Shown here: one piece after another, positions 35,830 through 44,530 of the stretch | Layout: each line of letters opens with the position of its first letter | How positions within the stretch are numbered: position 1 is the first letter of the stretch | Assembly: GCF_022230925.1 (NCBI RefSeq) | Contig: NZ_JAKKFH010000008.1 | Span: 248,001 to 312,000 of the forward strand | Reading direction: 5' to 3' | DNA: 64,000 bases | From: Micromonospora alfalfae | GTDB lineage: Bacteria > Actinomycetota > Actinomycetes > Mycobacteriales > Micromonosporaceae | Program-made: the position numbers and the translations under genes | The notes under the pieces: generated by a model | What the model was told of the DNA's origin: nothing | What the model saw: the letters and a program-made list of their open reading frames with translations, nothing else | Database searches by the model: none

Positions 35830-35859
35830 GTCAACGTCACTTATTGACAACCGCTGGTT
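35830..35859. promoter_or_regulatory. Possible operator in the murQ/symporter intergenic region
   Basis: The 252-bp divergent gap holds GTCAA-9 bp-TTGAC (35830-35848) followed by AACC-GCT-GGTT (35849-35859), just upstream of the symporter's ribosome site. Short dyads, so only suggestive. No regulator gene (for example of the RpiR/MurR family) is adjacent. Confidence 0.35.
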
Positions 35860-35870
35860 GGGAGCGAGCC

Positions 35871-37436
35871 GTGCGTCAACTCGACCTCGTCGTGATCGTG
35901 CTGTACCTCGTGGTGATCGCCTTCGTCGGACTACGCCTGTCCGGTAAACAGAAGTCCGCCAAGGACTACTTCGTGGGCGAGGGTCGACTGCCCTGGTGGA
36001 CCGTCTCGTTCTCAGTGGTTGCCACCGAGACAAGCGTTCTGACCGTGATCAGTGTTCCCGGCGGCGCATACAGCGGTCAGGGCTTCGGCAACGTCGAGCT
36101 GGCCCTGGGCTACGTCATCGGTCGGGTCGTCGTGGCCGCGGTGCTCATCCCGCTCTACAAGCGGGGCGGGTTCGTCAGCGCCTACCAGTACCTCGGTGAG
36201 CGGTTTGGCCTGAAACTTCAGGGGCTGGCGTCGGTGACGTTCGTCTTCACCCGCCTGCTCGCCGAGGGTGTACGGCTGTTCGCCTCGGCCATCCCCATCA
36301 AGCTTCTTCTCGACGAGTTCGGGCTGAATGTCGGCTACCAGGCCATCATCATCGTCCTCACGCTCATCACGGTGGTCTACACCTACCTCGGTGGCATCAA
36401 GGCGGTCATCTGGACCGATGCCATCCAGATGGGGCTGTACCTGGGCGGGGCGATCCTGGCCATCGCGGTGCTCAGCCACGCCGTCGGCTTCGACGGCTAC
36501 TCGCAGGCGCTGGACGCCGGCAAGTTCCAGCTCTTCGACACCAACTTCGCCCTCTCGCACGTGCTCACCAGCCCGTTCGCCCTGCCGACCGCGATCATCG
36601 GTGGCGCGATCTTCGCGATGGCCAGCCACGGGTCGGACCAGCTGATCGTGCAGCGCATCCTGTCCACCCGCACGCTGCGCGAGGGGCAGAAGGCGATGAT
36701 CTCCTCGGGCATCTTCGTGGTGATCCAGTTCGCGGCGTTCTCCCTGGTCGGCGCGCTGCTGTGGTCGTACAACAAGGGTCAGACCTTCAAGGAACTCGGC
36801 CTGGCGAGCAGCGACAACCTCTACCCGAGCTTCATCCTGCACGCCCTGCCGGTGGGCATCTCGGGTCTGCTGGTGGCCGGCATCCTCGGCGCCGCGATGG
36901 GTTCGCTGTCCTCGGCGCTGAACTCGATGTCGAACTCCACAGTCGCCGACTTCATCCACAGCTTCTTCCGCAAGGTCCCGTCCGACGACGCGATGCTCCG
37001 CCTCGCCCGGGTGATGACACTGGTCTGGGCGGTGCTGATGGCGGTCTTCGCCTGCGCGTTCAGCTCCAGCACCGGAAACGTCTACCTGACCGGTTTGACC
37101 ATCGCCGGCTACACCTACGGGGCGTTGCTCGGCGCCTTCCTGCTCGGCCGCCTCGTGAAGCGGGCCAACCAGGTCGACGCGGTGATCGCCTTCCTGGTCA
37201 CGGTGGCGGTGATGACCTACATCGTCCGCTACGTCAAGATCGATGTGACGACGGCCGGGACGACCACCGCCACCGCCATCGCCGCGCAGTGGCTGGTCCC
37301 GATCGGCGTCCTGATCACCCTGGTCGTCGGCGCGGTGTCCAGCCGGTTCCACACGGCCCCAGAGACTCCGTACGACCATGGACGTACCGACGAGGTCGAC
37401 GACGACGCGGCGGCGGCGCCAGCCGGCCGGGCGTGA
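35871..37436 (+). CDS. Sodium:solute symporter (SSS family), probable MurNAc/anhydroMurNAc importer
   Basis: A 521-aa integral membrane protein with about 13 transmembrane segments and SSS signatures (YFVGEGRLPWWTVSFSVVAT near the N-terminus; GGIKAVIWTDAIQMGLYLGG). Family members import sugars, sialic acid or organic acids with Na+. Its position between murQ and anmK suggests an amino sugar such as MurNAc or 1,6-anhydroMurNAc (inference). Start GTG 35871 with GGGAG upstream; anmK follows 11 nt after the stop. Confidence 0.9.
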   Translation: MRQLDLVVIVLYLVVIAFVGLRLSGKQKSAKDYFVGEGRLPWWTVSFSVVATETSVLTVISVPGGAYSGQGFGNVELALGYVIGRVVVAAVLIPLYKRGGFVSAYQYLGERFGLKLQGLASVTFVFTRLLAEGVRLFASAIPIKLLLDEFGLNVGYQAIIIVLTLITVVYTYLGGIKAVIWTDAIQMGLYLGGAILAIAVLSHAVGFDGYSQALDAGKFQLFDTNFALSHVLTSPFALPTAIIGGAIFAMASHGSDQLIVQRILSTRTLREGQKAMISSGIFVVIQFAAFSLVGALLWSYNKGQTFKELGLASSDNLYPSFILHALPVGISGLLVAGILGAAMGSLSSALNSMSNSTVADFIHSFFRKVPSDDAMLRLARVMTLVWAVLMAVFACAFSSSTGNVYLTGLTIAGYTYGALLGAFLLGRLVKRANQVDAVIAFLVTVAVMTYIVRYVKIDVTTAGTTTATAIAAQWLVPIGVLITLVVGAVSSRFHTAPETPYDHGRTDEVDDDAAAAPAGRA

Positions 37437-37447
37437 AGGAGGACGTG

Positions 37448-38644
37448 ATGCGCGTGATCGGCCTGATGTCCGGAACCTCCTATGACGGCATCGAAGCCGC
37501 GGCGGCCGAGTTCGAGGTGAGCGGCGACGCTGTGCGGATGCGACCGCTGGGCCGGCTCAGCCACCCGTACTCCGACGAGTTGCGCACGCAGATCGCTGCG
37601 GCCCTGCCTCCCGCGGCGACCACCACCGAGGCGATCTGCGTGCTGGACACCGGCATCGGCCAGGCCTTCGCCGAGGCCGGCGTGCGGGCCCTCGCCCAGC
37701 TGTGCGACGGCACCGCCGACCTGGTCGTCTCGCACGGGCAGACCATGCACCACTGGGTCGAGGATGGCACGGTCCGGGGCACTCTCCAGCTGGGTCAGCC
37801 GGCCTGGATAGCGGAGGCCAGCGGCCTTCCGGTCGTGGCCGACCTGCGCAGCCGCGACGTGGCAGCCGGCGGCCAGGGCGCTCCCCTGGTCGCCCTCTTC
37901 GACGCGCTGCTGCTGGGTGGCCTGCCCGGCGTGCCGGCCGCGCTGAACCTGGGCGGCATCGCCAACATCACCGTCGTCGCGCCGGACACGGACCCGCTCG
38001 CCTTCGACACCGGTCCGGCGAACGCGCTCCTCGACGCCGCGGCCCGCCACTTCAGCGGGGGCACCGAGGAGTACGACCGGGACGGGCGCGGGGCAGCCGC
38101 CGGGCAGGTGAATCCGGACCTGCTGCGGCGGCTGCTCGACGAGCCGTACTACCGGCTGCCCGGCCCCAAGAGCACCGGGAAAGAGCTGTTCCATCTGCCC
38201 TACCTGCTCGCCGCCCTCGCCGACGCGCCCACACCGGACCCGCAGGACGTGTTGGCCACGCTCACCCGGCTGACGGCTGTCACTGTGGCCGGCGCCTGCC
38301 GCGACCACGGCGTCACCCGGCTCGTCGTCTCCGGCGGCGGCGCACACAACCCGACGCTGATGCGCATGCTCGCCGACGAGCTGTCCGGCGTCCAGCTGTC
38401 CTCCAGCGACGACCTGGGCGTCGCGTCGGACGCCAAGGAGGCGCTGGCCTTCGCACTGCTGGGCTACCTGACAGTGCACGGGCTGCCGGGCACCCTGCGC
38501 TCGGGCACCGGCGCGCGGCACGCCTCGGTGCTCGGCAGCATCACCCCTGGCCGGCAGCCGCTGCGGCTGCCGGCTCCGGCCAGCACCGCTCCCCGCCGAC
38601 TGCTGATCGCCGGCCGTCCCGCCGTGCCGCCGGTGGCCGGCTGA
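37448..38644 (+). CDS. anmK: Anhydro-N-acetylmuramic acid kinase
   Basis: A 398-aa ASKHA-fold kinase. It opens with the AnmK signature GLMSGTSYDGIEAA and has VSHGQTMHHW, LNLGGIANIT, FDTGPANALLD and VSGGGAHNPTLM in order. It phosphorylates and opens 1,6-anhydroMurNAc to MurNAc-6-P, the MurQ substrate. Most homologues have Asp after DGI; here it is Glu (DGIEAA), a conservative change near the active site. GGAGG lies upstream of ATG 37448. Confidence 0.95.
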   Translation: MRVIGLMSGTSYDGIEAAAAEFEVSGDAVRMRPLGRLSHPYSDELRTQIAAALPPAATTTEAICVLDTGIGQAFAEAGVRALAQLCDGTADLVVSHGQTMHHWVEDGTVRGTLQLGQPAWIAEASGLPVVADLRSRDVAAGGQGAPLVALFDALLLGGLPGVPAALNLGGIANITVVAPDTDPLAFDTGPANALLDAAARHFSGGTEEYDRDGRGAAAGQVNPDLLRRLLDEPYYRLPGPKSTGKELFHLPYLLAALADAPTPDPQDVLATLTRLTAVTVAGACRDHGVTRLVVSGGGAHNPTLMRMLADELSGVQLSSSDDLGVASDAKEALAFALLGYLTVHGLPGTLRSGTGARHASVLGSITPGRQPLRLPAPASTAPRRLLIAGRPAVPPVAG

Positions 38645-38668
38645 CCACGCTCCCGGGAGGATCCGCCG

Positions 38669-41542
38669 ATGAGACCCGTCGTACCCGTGCCGCCGCCCAG
38701 CGCGGCCGGCGCCCGCGCCCGCGCGGTCGCCGAACTGCTGCGCTCGCACCTCGATGACCCGAGCCGGGCCAGCGCCGAGCTGCCCCGGCGGCTGGCGGCG
38801 GCGCACGATGCCTCGCCGTACCTCTTCGAGCCGCAGGCAGTGGTTCGCGCCGCCTCAGCCGCCGAGGTGGGGGCGCTGATGGCCGGCGCCCGGGAGGCCG
38901 GCGTGCCGCTGACCCTGCGCGGTGGCGGCACCAGCCTCGCCGGGCAGGCCGGCGGCGCGGGCGTGCTTGTCGACGTCCGCACCGACTGGCGGCACGCCGA
39001 GGTCCTCGACGACGGCCGCCGCATCCGGCTCCAGCCGGGCCTGACGATCCGGCAGGCCAACGCCCGGCTGGCCCGCTACCGACGCCGCCTCGGCCCGGAC
39101 CCGGCCAGCGAGGCCGCCTGCACCGTGGGCGGCATGGTGGCCAACAATTCCAGCGGGATGACCTGCGGCACCACCGACAACGCGTACCGCACCATGGAGT
39201 CGCTGCGTTTCGTGCTCCCGTCCGGCACCGTCGTCGACTCCGGCGCCCGCGACGCCGACGACCGGCTGCGGGCCGACGAGCCCGAGCTGCACGCCGGGCT
39301 GCTGCGCCTGCGCGACCGGGTGCGATCGACGCCCGGCTCGCGCGCCACCATCGAGCGGCTGTTCGCGATGAAGAACACCATGGGGTACGGGCTGAACTCG
39401 CTGCTCGACCACAGCACCCCGGTCGAGATGCTCGCCCACCTGATGATCGGCAGCGAGGGCACGCTCGGTTTCGTGGCCGAGGCCGTCTTCCGTACCGTCG
39501 AGATCCACGACCACGCCGCCACCGGCCTGCTGATCCTGCCCGGTCTCACCGACGCCACCGACGCGCTGCCGGCTCTGCTCGCCGCCGGCGCCCGTACCGC
39601 CGAGCTGCTCGACGCGGCCGCGCTGCGGGTCAGTCAGCGCGACCCGGGTGCGACTCCGGCCCTGCGCGGGCTGACGGTCACCGGGCACGCCGCGCTGCTG
39701 GTGGAGTTCGCCGAGGACAGCGCGGAGCGGTTGGCAGCGACGCTGGCCGACGCCCGGCCCGTGCTCGACCGGCTGCCGGCCGTCACCGGCACCGAGCTGA
39801 CCCGCGACCCGCGCGAACGGGCCAACCTCTGGCACCTGCGCAAGGGCCTCTACACAGCCGTCGCCGGGGCCCGCCCGCCCGGCACCACGGCCCTGCTGGA
39901 GGACGTCGCGGTGCCGATGCCACGCCTGACCGGCACCTGCGACGGGCTGATCCGCCTGTTCGACAGGCACGGCTACCCGGACGCGGTGATCTTCGGACAC
40001 GCCCGGGACGGCAACCTGCACTTCATGCTGACCCAGTCCTTCGACACCCCGGCCGAGATCGACCGCTACGCCCGGTTCACCGACGACATGGTCGACCTGG
40101 TGCTCGCCGAGGGCGGGACACTCAAGGCGGAACACGGCACCGGTCGGGCCATGGCACCCTTCGTCCGCCGGCAGTACGGCGACGAGCTGTACGACGTGAT
40201 GCGCGAACTCAAGCGGTTGTGCGACCCGAGCGGCCTGCTCAACCCCGGTGTGCTGCTCAACGACGACCCGACAGTGCACCTGCGGCAGCTCAAGGCCGTC
40301 CCGACTGTCGACCCCGAGCTGGACGCCTGCGTCGAGTGCGGCTACTGCGAGCCGGTCTGCCCCACCGCCGACGTCACCACCACGCCGCGCCAGCGCATCG
40401 TCCTGCAACGGCAGATCGCCCTCGCCACCGCCGCCGGTGACGAGGAGCGCCGCCGGGAGCTGACCGCCGACTACGAGTACGCCGCGGTGGACAGCTGCGC
40501 CGCGGACAGCCTCTGCGTCACCGCCTGCCCGGTCGGCATCGACACCGGGGCGGCGATGAAGCGGCTGCGCGCCGAGCGGCACAGCCCTCGCGCCCAGCGG
40601 ACCGCCCGCACCGCCGCCCGGCACTGGAAGGCCGCCGTGACGGGCGTCCGGGTGGGACTGACCGCCGCGCACGCCGTGCCGACGCCGGTGACCCGCGCCG
40701 CCACCGGGGTGATCCGTGGGCTCGGCGCCACCGAACTGGTGCCGTTGTGGAGCGACGACATGCCGCGCGCCGGCGCGCCCCGCCCCACCCCGCGCAGCGC
40801 GCCGGACGCCCAGGCGGTGTTCTTCGCGGCCTGCGTCGGCAGTCTCTTCGCACCCGAGGACGGCTCGTCCGGCGGACCGGCGGCGGCGTTCCTGCGCCTC
40901 TGCGAACTGGCGGGGGTGCCGCTCGTCGTACCGACCGCCACGGCGGGCCTGTGCTGCGGAACCCCGTGGCAGTCGAAGGGTTACCCCGCCGGTCACCGTG
41001 AGATGGCTGAGCGGACGCTGGCCGCGCTCTGGGTGGCCAGCGACGAGGGTCGCCTGCCCGTCGTGTGCGACGCGTCATCGTGCACACACGGGCTGACGCA
41101 GCTGACCGCCGCGCTGGCCGAGGAGGACCAGGCACGGTACGGCGCGCTGCGCTTCGTCGACAGCGTGACCTTCACCGCCGAGCACCTCCTGCCGGCGCTG
41201 CCGCAGCCCCGGCGACTGGGCTCGCTGGCGCTGCACCCCACCTGCTCCACTGTGCATCTGGGCGGCATCGACGACCTGCGCGCGGTGGCCGGGGCGGTCG
41301 CCGACACCGTCACAGTGCCGGACAGTTGGGGGTGCTGCGCCTTCGCCGGTGACAGGGGGCTGCTGCACCCCGAGGTCACGGCCGGCGCCACCGCGGCGCA
41401 GGCCGCCGAGATCAATGAACGCGACCACGACGCGTACGCCTCCTGCAACCGCACCTGCGAGATGGGCATGAGCCGGGCCACCGGCAAGCCGTACCGGCAT
41501 GTACTCGAAGTGCTCGTCGAGGCGGTCGAGCCACCGGCATAG
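38669..41542 (+). CDS. FAD-linked oxidase/Fe-S protein, D-lactate dehydrogenase (Dld-II/GlcDF fusion) type
   Basis: A 957-aa fusion. Residues 55-230 are an FAD-binding PCMH domain (LRGGGTSLAGQAGG, ACTVGGMVANNSSGMTCGT), 240-510 the FAD-oxidase C-terminal domain, 530-620 two [4Fe-4S] motifs (CVECGYCEPVCP and CAADSLCVTACPVG), and 690-950 two CCG half-repeats (GLCCGTPWQSKG, WGCCAFAGDRG). This is the layout of quinone-linked D-lactate dehydrogenases. It starts 24 nt after anmK, and MurQ releases D-lactate, so it may remove that by-product (inference). RBS GGGAGGA is present. Confidence 0.88.
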   Translation: MRPVVPVPPPSAAGARARAVAELLRSHLDDPSRASAELPRRLAAAHDASPYLFEPQAVVRAASAAEVGALMAGAREAGVPLTLRGGGTSLAGQAGGAGVLVDVRTDWRHAEVLDDGRRIRLQPGLTIRQANARLARYRRRLGPDPASEAACTVGGMVANNSSGMTCGTTDNAYRTMESLRFVLPSGTVVDSGARDADDRLRADEPELHAGLLRLRDRVRSTPGSRATIERLFAMKNTMGYGLNSLLDHSTPVEMLAHLMIGSEGTLGFVAEAVFRTVEIHDHAATGLLILPGLTDATDALPALLAAGARTAELLDAAALRVSQRDPGATPALRGLTVTGHAALLVEFAEDSAERLAATLADARPVLDRLPAVTGTELTRDPRERANLWHLRKGLYTAVAGARPPGTTALLEDVAVPMPRLTGTCDGLIRLFDRHGYPDAVIFGHARDGNLHFMLTQSFDTPAEIDRYARFTDDMVDLVLAEGGTLKAEHGTGRAMAPFVRRQYGDELYDVMRELKRLCDPSGLLNPGVLLNDDPTVHLRQLKAVPTVDPELDACVECGYCEPVCPTADVTTTPRQRIVLQRQIALATAAGDEERRRELTADYEYAAVDSCAADSLCVTACPVGIDTGAAMKRLRAERHSPRAQRTARTAARHWKAAVTGVRVGLTAAHAVPTPVTRAATGVIRGLGATELVPLWSDDMPRAGAPRPTPRSAPDAQAVFFAACVGSLFAPEDGSSGGPAAAFLRLCELAGVPLVVPTATAGLCCGTPWQSKGYPAGHREMAERTLAALWVASDEGRLPVVCDASSCTHGLTQLTAALAEEDQARYGALRFVDSVTFTAEHLLPALPQPRRLGSLALHPTCSTVHLGGIDDLRAVAGAVADTVTVPDSWGCCAFAGDRGLLHPEVTAGATAAQAAEINERDHDAYASCNRTCEMGMSRATGKPYRHVLEVLVEAVEPPA

Positions 41543-41561
41543 CCGGGGCGTACCCATGGGC

Positions 41562-41595
41562 GCGCCGCCCGCCGCAGAGCTGCGACGGGCGGCGC
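41562..41595. terminator. Hairpin terminator between convergent genes
   Basis: GCGCCGCCCG (41562-41571) pairs with CGGGCGGCGC (41586-41595), loop 14 nt, between the D-lactate dehydrogenase-type gene and the SpoIID gene. Confidence 0.7.
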
Positions 41596-41610
41596 GGTTG
41601 GTGCGTCACC

Positions 41611-42534
41611 TCAGGAGAGCGCGATGTCGCTGTAGTAGTAGCGCAGAATCGCCTGGTAGTTCTTGCCCTGATTGGCGAGATCACGCGAGCCGTACTGCGA
41701 CAGCCAGTCCCCGTCCACCCAACCACCGCACGCGGTGGTCGTCGCGCAGTAGTGCGCCCGCAGGATGTTGCCGCTGCGGGTCATCCGCGCCGACCAGGTC
41801 CGGTCCACCGCGGCGGACGTCGACGACTGTGCCGACGACGGCCGGTAGACCTGGTCGCCGGTGTCGTCCCGGACGTCGTAGCACTGTCCGCCGGACGTCT
41901 TCCGGGTCGAGTGCAACGCCCAGTACCAGGCGTAGCTCTTCACGGCCATCGCACCGGCGTCCAGCGAGGCGGCCGGCCAGCTCGTGATCCACTCGTTCGG
42001 GAGGACGTTCTTGACGTACGTCTTGAAGTCGACCCGATCGACTCGCCCGAGACTGACCCGGTAGACGAGGATGGTGCTCGGCAACTTGCTGTTGGTGCCG
42101 TCGGTGCTACAGCCCGTCTGCCCGCTCACCAACTCGTGCGAGGCGTTGTTGTTCTTCAGCGTGGCGTTGAGGTTGCCCTTCGCCCCGGAAGCGAAGTCCT
42201 GGGTCGCACCGGCGAAGTTGCTGTTGAAGTAGACCCGCACCGTCTTGCCGGTGCGGTTCCACACCGACGCGGCGTTGTTCTTCACGCACAGGCCCTTGCC
42301 GCTGCCCGCGCCCTTGAAGTCGTAGCAGGTCGGTTGGGTCGTGCCGTAGTCGTCAAGTGAGTCGGTGAAGTCGGAGACCGAGCCGGCCTGGTTGCTGTTG
42401 TAGTAGTAGCAGAACTCACCGCTGTCGCAGGCGCCGTCTCGTGCGGCCGCCGCTGCCGGCGAGGCGACACTCAGGATGGAGGTGGACATGGCGAGGACGG
42501 CGCCGACGACGGCGAGGCTCTTGCGGATATTCAC
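41611..42534 (-). CDS. Secreted I36-domain protein with SpoIID/LytB domain
   Basis: A 307-aa exported protein. Signal peptide 1-31 (MNIRKSLAVVGAVLAMSTSI). Residues 32-145 match the peptidase inhibitor I36 (beta-gamma-crystallin-like) family with CDSGEFCYYYNSNQAGS and paired cysteines. Residues 165-300 resemble SpoIID (YVKNVLPNEWITSWPAASLD, AGAMAVKSYAWYWA), a glycan-strand lytic enzyme in endospore formers. It lies 6 nt downstream of a gene with a nearly identical N-terminal half, so the two form an operon and arose by duplication with domain exchange. Confidence 0.85.
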   Translation of the reverse strand: MNIRKSLAVVGAVLAMSTSILSVASPAAAAARDGACDSGEFCYYYNSNQAGSVSDFTDSLDDYGTTQPTCYDFKGAGSGKGLCVKNNAASVWNRTGKTVRVYFNSNFAGATQDFASGAKGNLNATLKNNNASHELVSGQTGCSTDGTNSKLPSTILVYRVSLGRVDRVDFKTYVKNVLPNEWITSWPAASLDAGAMAVKSYAWYWALHSTRKTSGGQCYDVRDDTGDQVYRPSSAQSSTSAAVDRTWSARMTRSGNILRAHYCATTTACGGWVDGDWLSQYGSRDLANQGKNYQAILRYYYSDIALS

Positions 42535-42540
42535 GGCGTC

Positions 42541-43425
42541 CTACTTCTCGTTGTAGCCCTGGGAGTTCCAGAACGCGGTCGGGTCGGCGTTGTCAAGGGT
42601 GGGGTCGCCGACGCTGACGGCCGCATGGGTCTGCCGGCCGGCCCGGACCTCGACGTGGGTGTGCGCGCCCGAGCTGGAGGACACCCCGTGCCACGACTCA
42701 TCGGCGATGATCTCGCCCTTGCTGATGGCGTCACCCACGCTCACTCCGGACTTCGGAGCGGTGTGCAGGTAGATCACCGACTTGTTGAGCGAGGAGTTGT
42801 AGACGGAGATCGTGGACAGGCCGCCGCTGCCGGTGTTGCCCCGCGCGACGTAGATGACCGTTCCGGAGACCAGGGCGCGCACGTCCGAGCCGACGCTGCG
42901 GGCGATGTCGATGCCCTCGTGCCGGCCGGGCGTGGTGGTGTAACCGTCGAAGCCGCAGGTGACAGTGCCGCCGCTGGCCTGGTACAGGGCGTACGACAGG
43001 TTCGTGCGCGTCGACGGCGAGAACTGGTGCGAGGCGTTGTTGTTCTTCAGCGTGGCGTTGAGGTTGCCCTTCGCGCCGGCCGCGAAGTCCTGGTAGGAAC
43101 CGGCGTAGCCGCTGTTGAAGTAGACGCGCACGGTCTTGGTGCTGCGGTTCCAGACCGAGGCGGCCTCGTTCTTGATGCACAGGCCCTTGCCCGCGCCAGC
43201 GCCCTTGAAGTCGTAGCACGAGGGCTGCTCGGTGCCGTAGTCGTCGAGCGAACCGGTGAAGTCCGAGATCGACCCCGCGTTGTCGCTGTTGTAGTAGTAG
43301 CAGAATTCGCCGCTTTCGCAGACCCCGTCCCGGGCCGCCGCCGACGCGGGCGATCCGACGCTGAGGATCGAGGTGGTCGCGGCCAGCGCGACGCCGACGG
43401 CGGCGAGACTCTTACGGATGTTCAT
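42541..43425 (-). CDS. Secreted I36-domain protein with M23 (LytM) endopeptidase domain
   Basis: A 294-aa exported protein. Signal peptide and residues 32-145 closely repeat those of the downstream SpoIID protein (MNIRKSLAAVGVALAATTSI; CESGEFCYYYNSDNAGS). Residues 155-285 are an M23 metallopeptidase with zinc ligands in GRHEGIDIA and GAHTHVEVR. It should cut peptide cross-links, while the partner may act on glycan strands. Upstream is a third peptidoglycan-active gene. Confidence 0.88.
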   Translation of the reverse strand: MNIRKSLAAVGVALAATTSILSVGSPASAAARDGVCESGEFCYYYNSDNAGSISDFTGSLDDYGTEQPSCYDFKGAGAGKGLCIKNEAASVWNRSTKTVRVYFNSGYAGSYQDFAAGAKGNLNATLKNNNASHQFSPSTRTNLSYALYQASGGTVTCGFDGYTTTPGRHEGIDIARSVGSDVRALVSGTVIYVARGNTGSGGLSTISVYNSSLNKSVIYLHTAPKSGVSVGDAISKGEIIADESWHGVSSSSGAHTHVEVRAGRQTHAAVSVGDPTLDNADPTAFWNSQGYNEK

Positions 43426-43460
43426 GGTGTCCTTTCAGAAACGGTGAGGGGGGGTGCGGG

Positions 43461-44324
43461 TCACTGCCCGCGCTGGTACTGCTCCCAGGTCTTGATCAGG
43501 ACCTGGGGACCGTCGTCCGGTCCCTGGTTGGCCAGGCCGTTCATGCCGAGGTAGTAGTCGCCGACCTGGTGCTGCGCCTGGCTGGACAGGTCCGTGTCGT
43601 TGATCGCGTTGGCGTGGATGTGCCACGGCCAGTCGCCCTGGTTCGGGTTGCGGACCCAGGCGGCGAAGCCGACCTGACGCAGGGCCCGGGCGACGGCGGT
43701 GCGCTTGGTCGCTGTCATGCCGGTGACCGAGATGTCCACCACACCCCCGCCGTCGTGCGTACCGGCCGAGGTGGGGTCGCCGCCGGGGTTGTACGAACCC
43801 TGGTCGAGCACCAGGGGGTAGCCGAGCAGACGCTGCGCCTCGGCCAACATCGCCTGGGTACGGGCGTTGACGACGTACCCGTCCCGCGGGACCTTCGCGC
43901 CCGGACCGATCGTGTTGGCGACTGTGTAGCGGTTCAGCCCGAGCTTCGTCAGCGACGTCGTGCCGGGCAGCCCGTTCGCGGCCAGCCCGGTGTAGCCGAG
44001 GGAGCGTTGGTACGCCGCGTACGCCGAGACGGTGACGGTGCCGAAGTAGCCGTCGACCCACTGCGCGTTCAGCAGGCCCTTCGCCTGCAACGCCTGCTCG
44101 ACGGCGAGCACCGAGCTCTTCGCACCCGGGGTCAGTGTGTTGTCGGCGCGGCGGGGGTCGATCTGGGCGGCCAGGACGGTGGCCTCCATGTCCACTACCG
44201 GCCGCGCGGCAGTGGTGACGGTTCGCTGCGCTGTGGCGTCGGATGTCGCGGCCCAGGCGTGGGCCGGGACGCCGACGGCCACACAGAGCGCGGCGATCCC
44301 GACGGATAACCAGGGACGGCGCAC
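43461..44324 (-). CDS. Secreted peptidoglycan-binding protein with M15-type peptidase domain
   Basis: A 287-aa exported protein. Signal peptide 1-25. Residues 70-130 form a PG_binding_1 domain (VDGYFGTVTVSAYAAYQRSLGY). Residues 150-260 look like a D-Ala-D-Ala/L-Ala-D-Glu peptidase of the M15 type: His and Asp in AGTHDGGGVVDIS and the last His pair in WPWHIHANAI supply zinc ligands. Upstream of it is the TGTCAG/CTGACA cluster. It is 35 nt upstream of the two I36 genes and probably leads that operon. Confidence 0.82.
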   Translation of the reverse strand: MRRPWLSVGIAALCVAVGVPAHAWAATSDATAQRTVTTAARPVVDMEATVLAAQIDPRRADNTLTPGAKSSVLAVEQALQAKGLLNAQWVDGYFGTVTVSAYAAYQRSLGYTGLAANGLPGTTSLTKLGLNRYTVANTIGPGAKVPRDGYVVNARTQAMLAEAQRLLGYPLVLDQGSYNPGGDPTSAGTHDGGGVVDISVTGMTATKRTAVARALRQVGFAAWVRNPNQGDWPWHIHANAINDTDLSSQAQHQVGDYYLGMNGLANQGPDDGPQVLIKTWEQYQRGQ

Positions 44325-44409
44325 TGTCGATCCTCCTCGCAGTTGGTGAGTCGTTCGGAACGGACATCACCTTGCGAGAACGGCCTGCTGTTCGGTACCC
44401 CTGCTGTGC

Positions 44410-44505
44410 TGTCAGATCCGTCAGGACGGCAGCGACCTCGATGGATGTGGTGTTGTCAGCTTTGGTGACACCCGGGAGCTGACATCGAGCGTTCGCATTC
44501 TGACA
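44410..44505. promoter_or_regulatory. TGTCAG/CTGACA motif cluster upstream of the M15 gene
   Basis: TGTCAG at 44410 and 44454 and its complement CTGACA at 44479 and 44500, plus GTGACA at 44465, within the 206-bp gap between the M15-type gene and the HTH-TM gene. The same hexamer is repeated on the other side of the HTH-TM gene. Candidate regulatory sites. Confidence 0.5.
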
Positions 44506-44530
44506 CCGCGCCGGGCGACCGGAAGCGCGC

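Noticed and set aside
36012..37379. 455-codon minus-strand frame opposite the symporter
   Set aside because: Shadow frame: the symporter on the plus strand has clear transmembrane helices and family motifs.
38855..40996. 713-codon minus-strand frame opposite the FAD/Fe-S gene
   Set aside because: Shadow frame lacking any family signal, while the plus frame has intact Fe-S and FAD motifs.
41611..44324. Endospore-formation locus because of the SpoIID domain
   Set aside because: SpoIID-like domains are common in wall enzymes of non-sporulating actinobacteria; no other sporulation gene is present.
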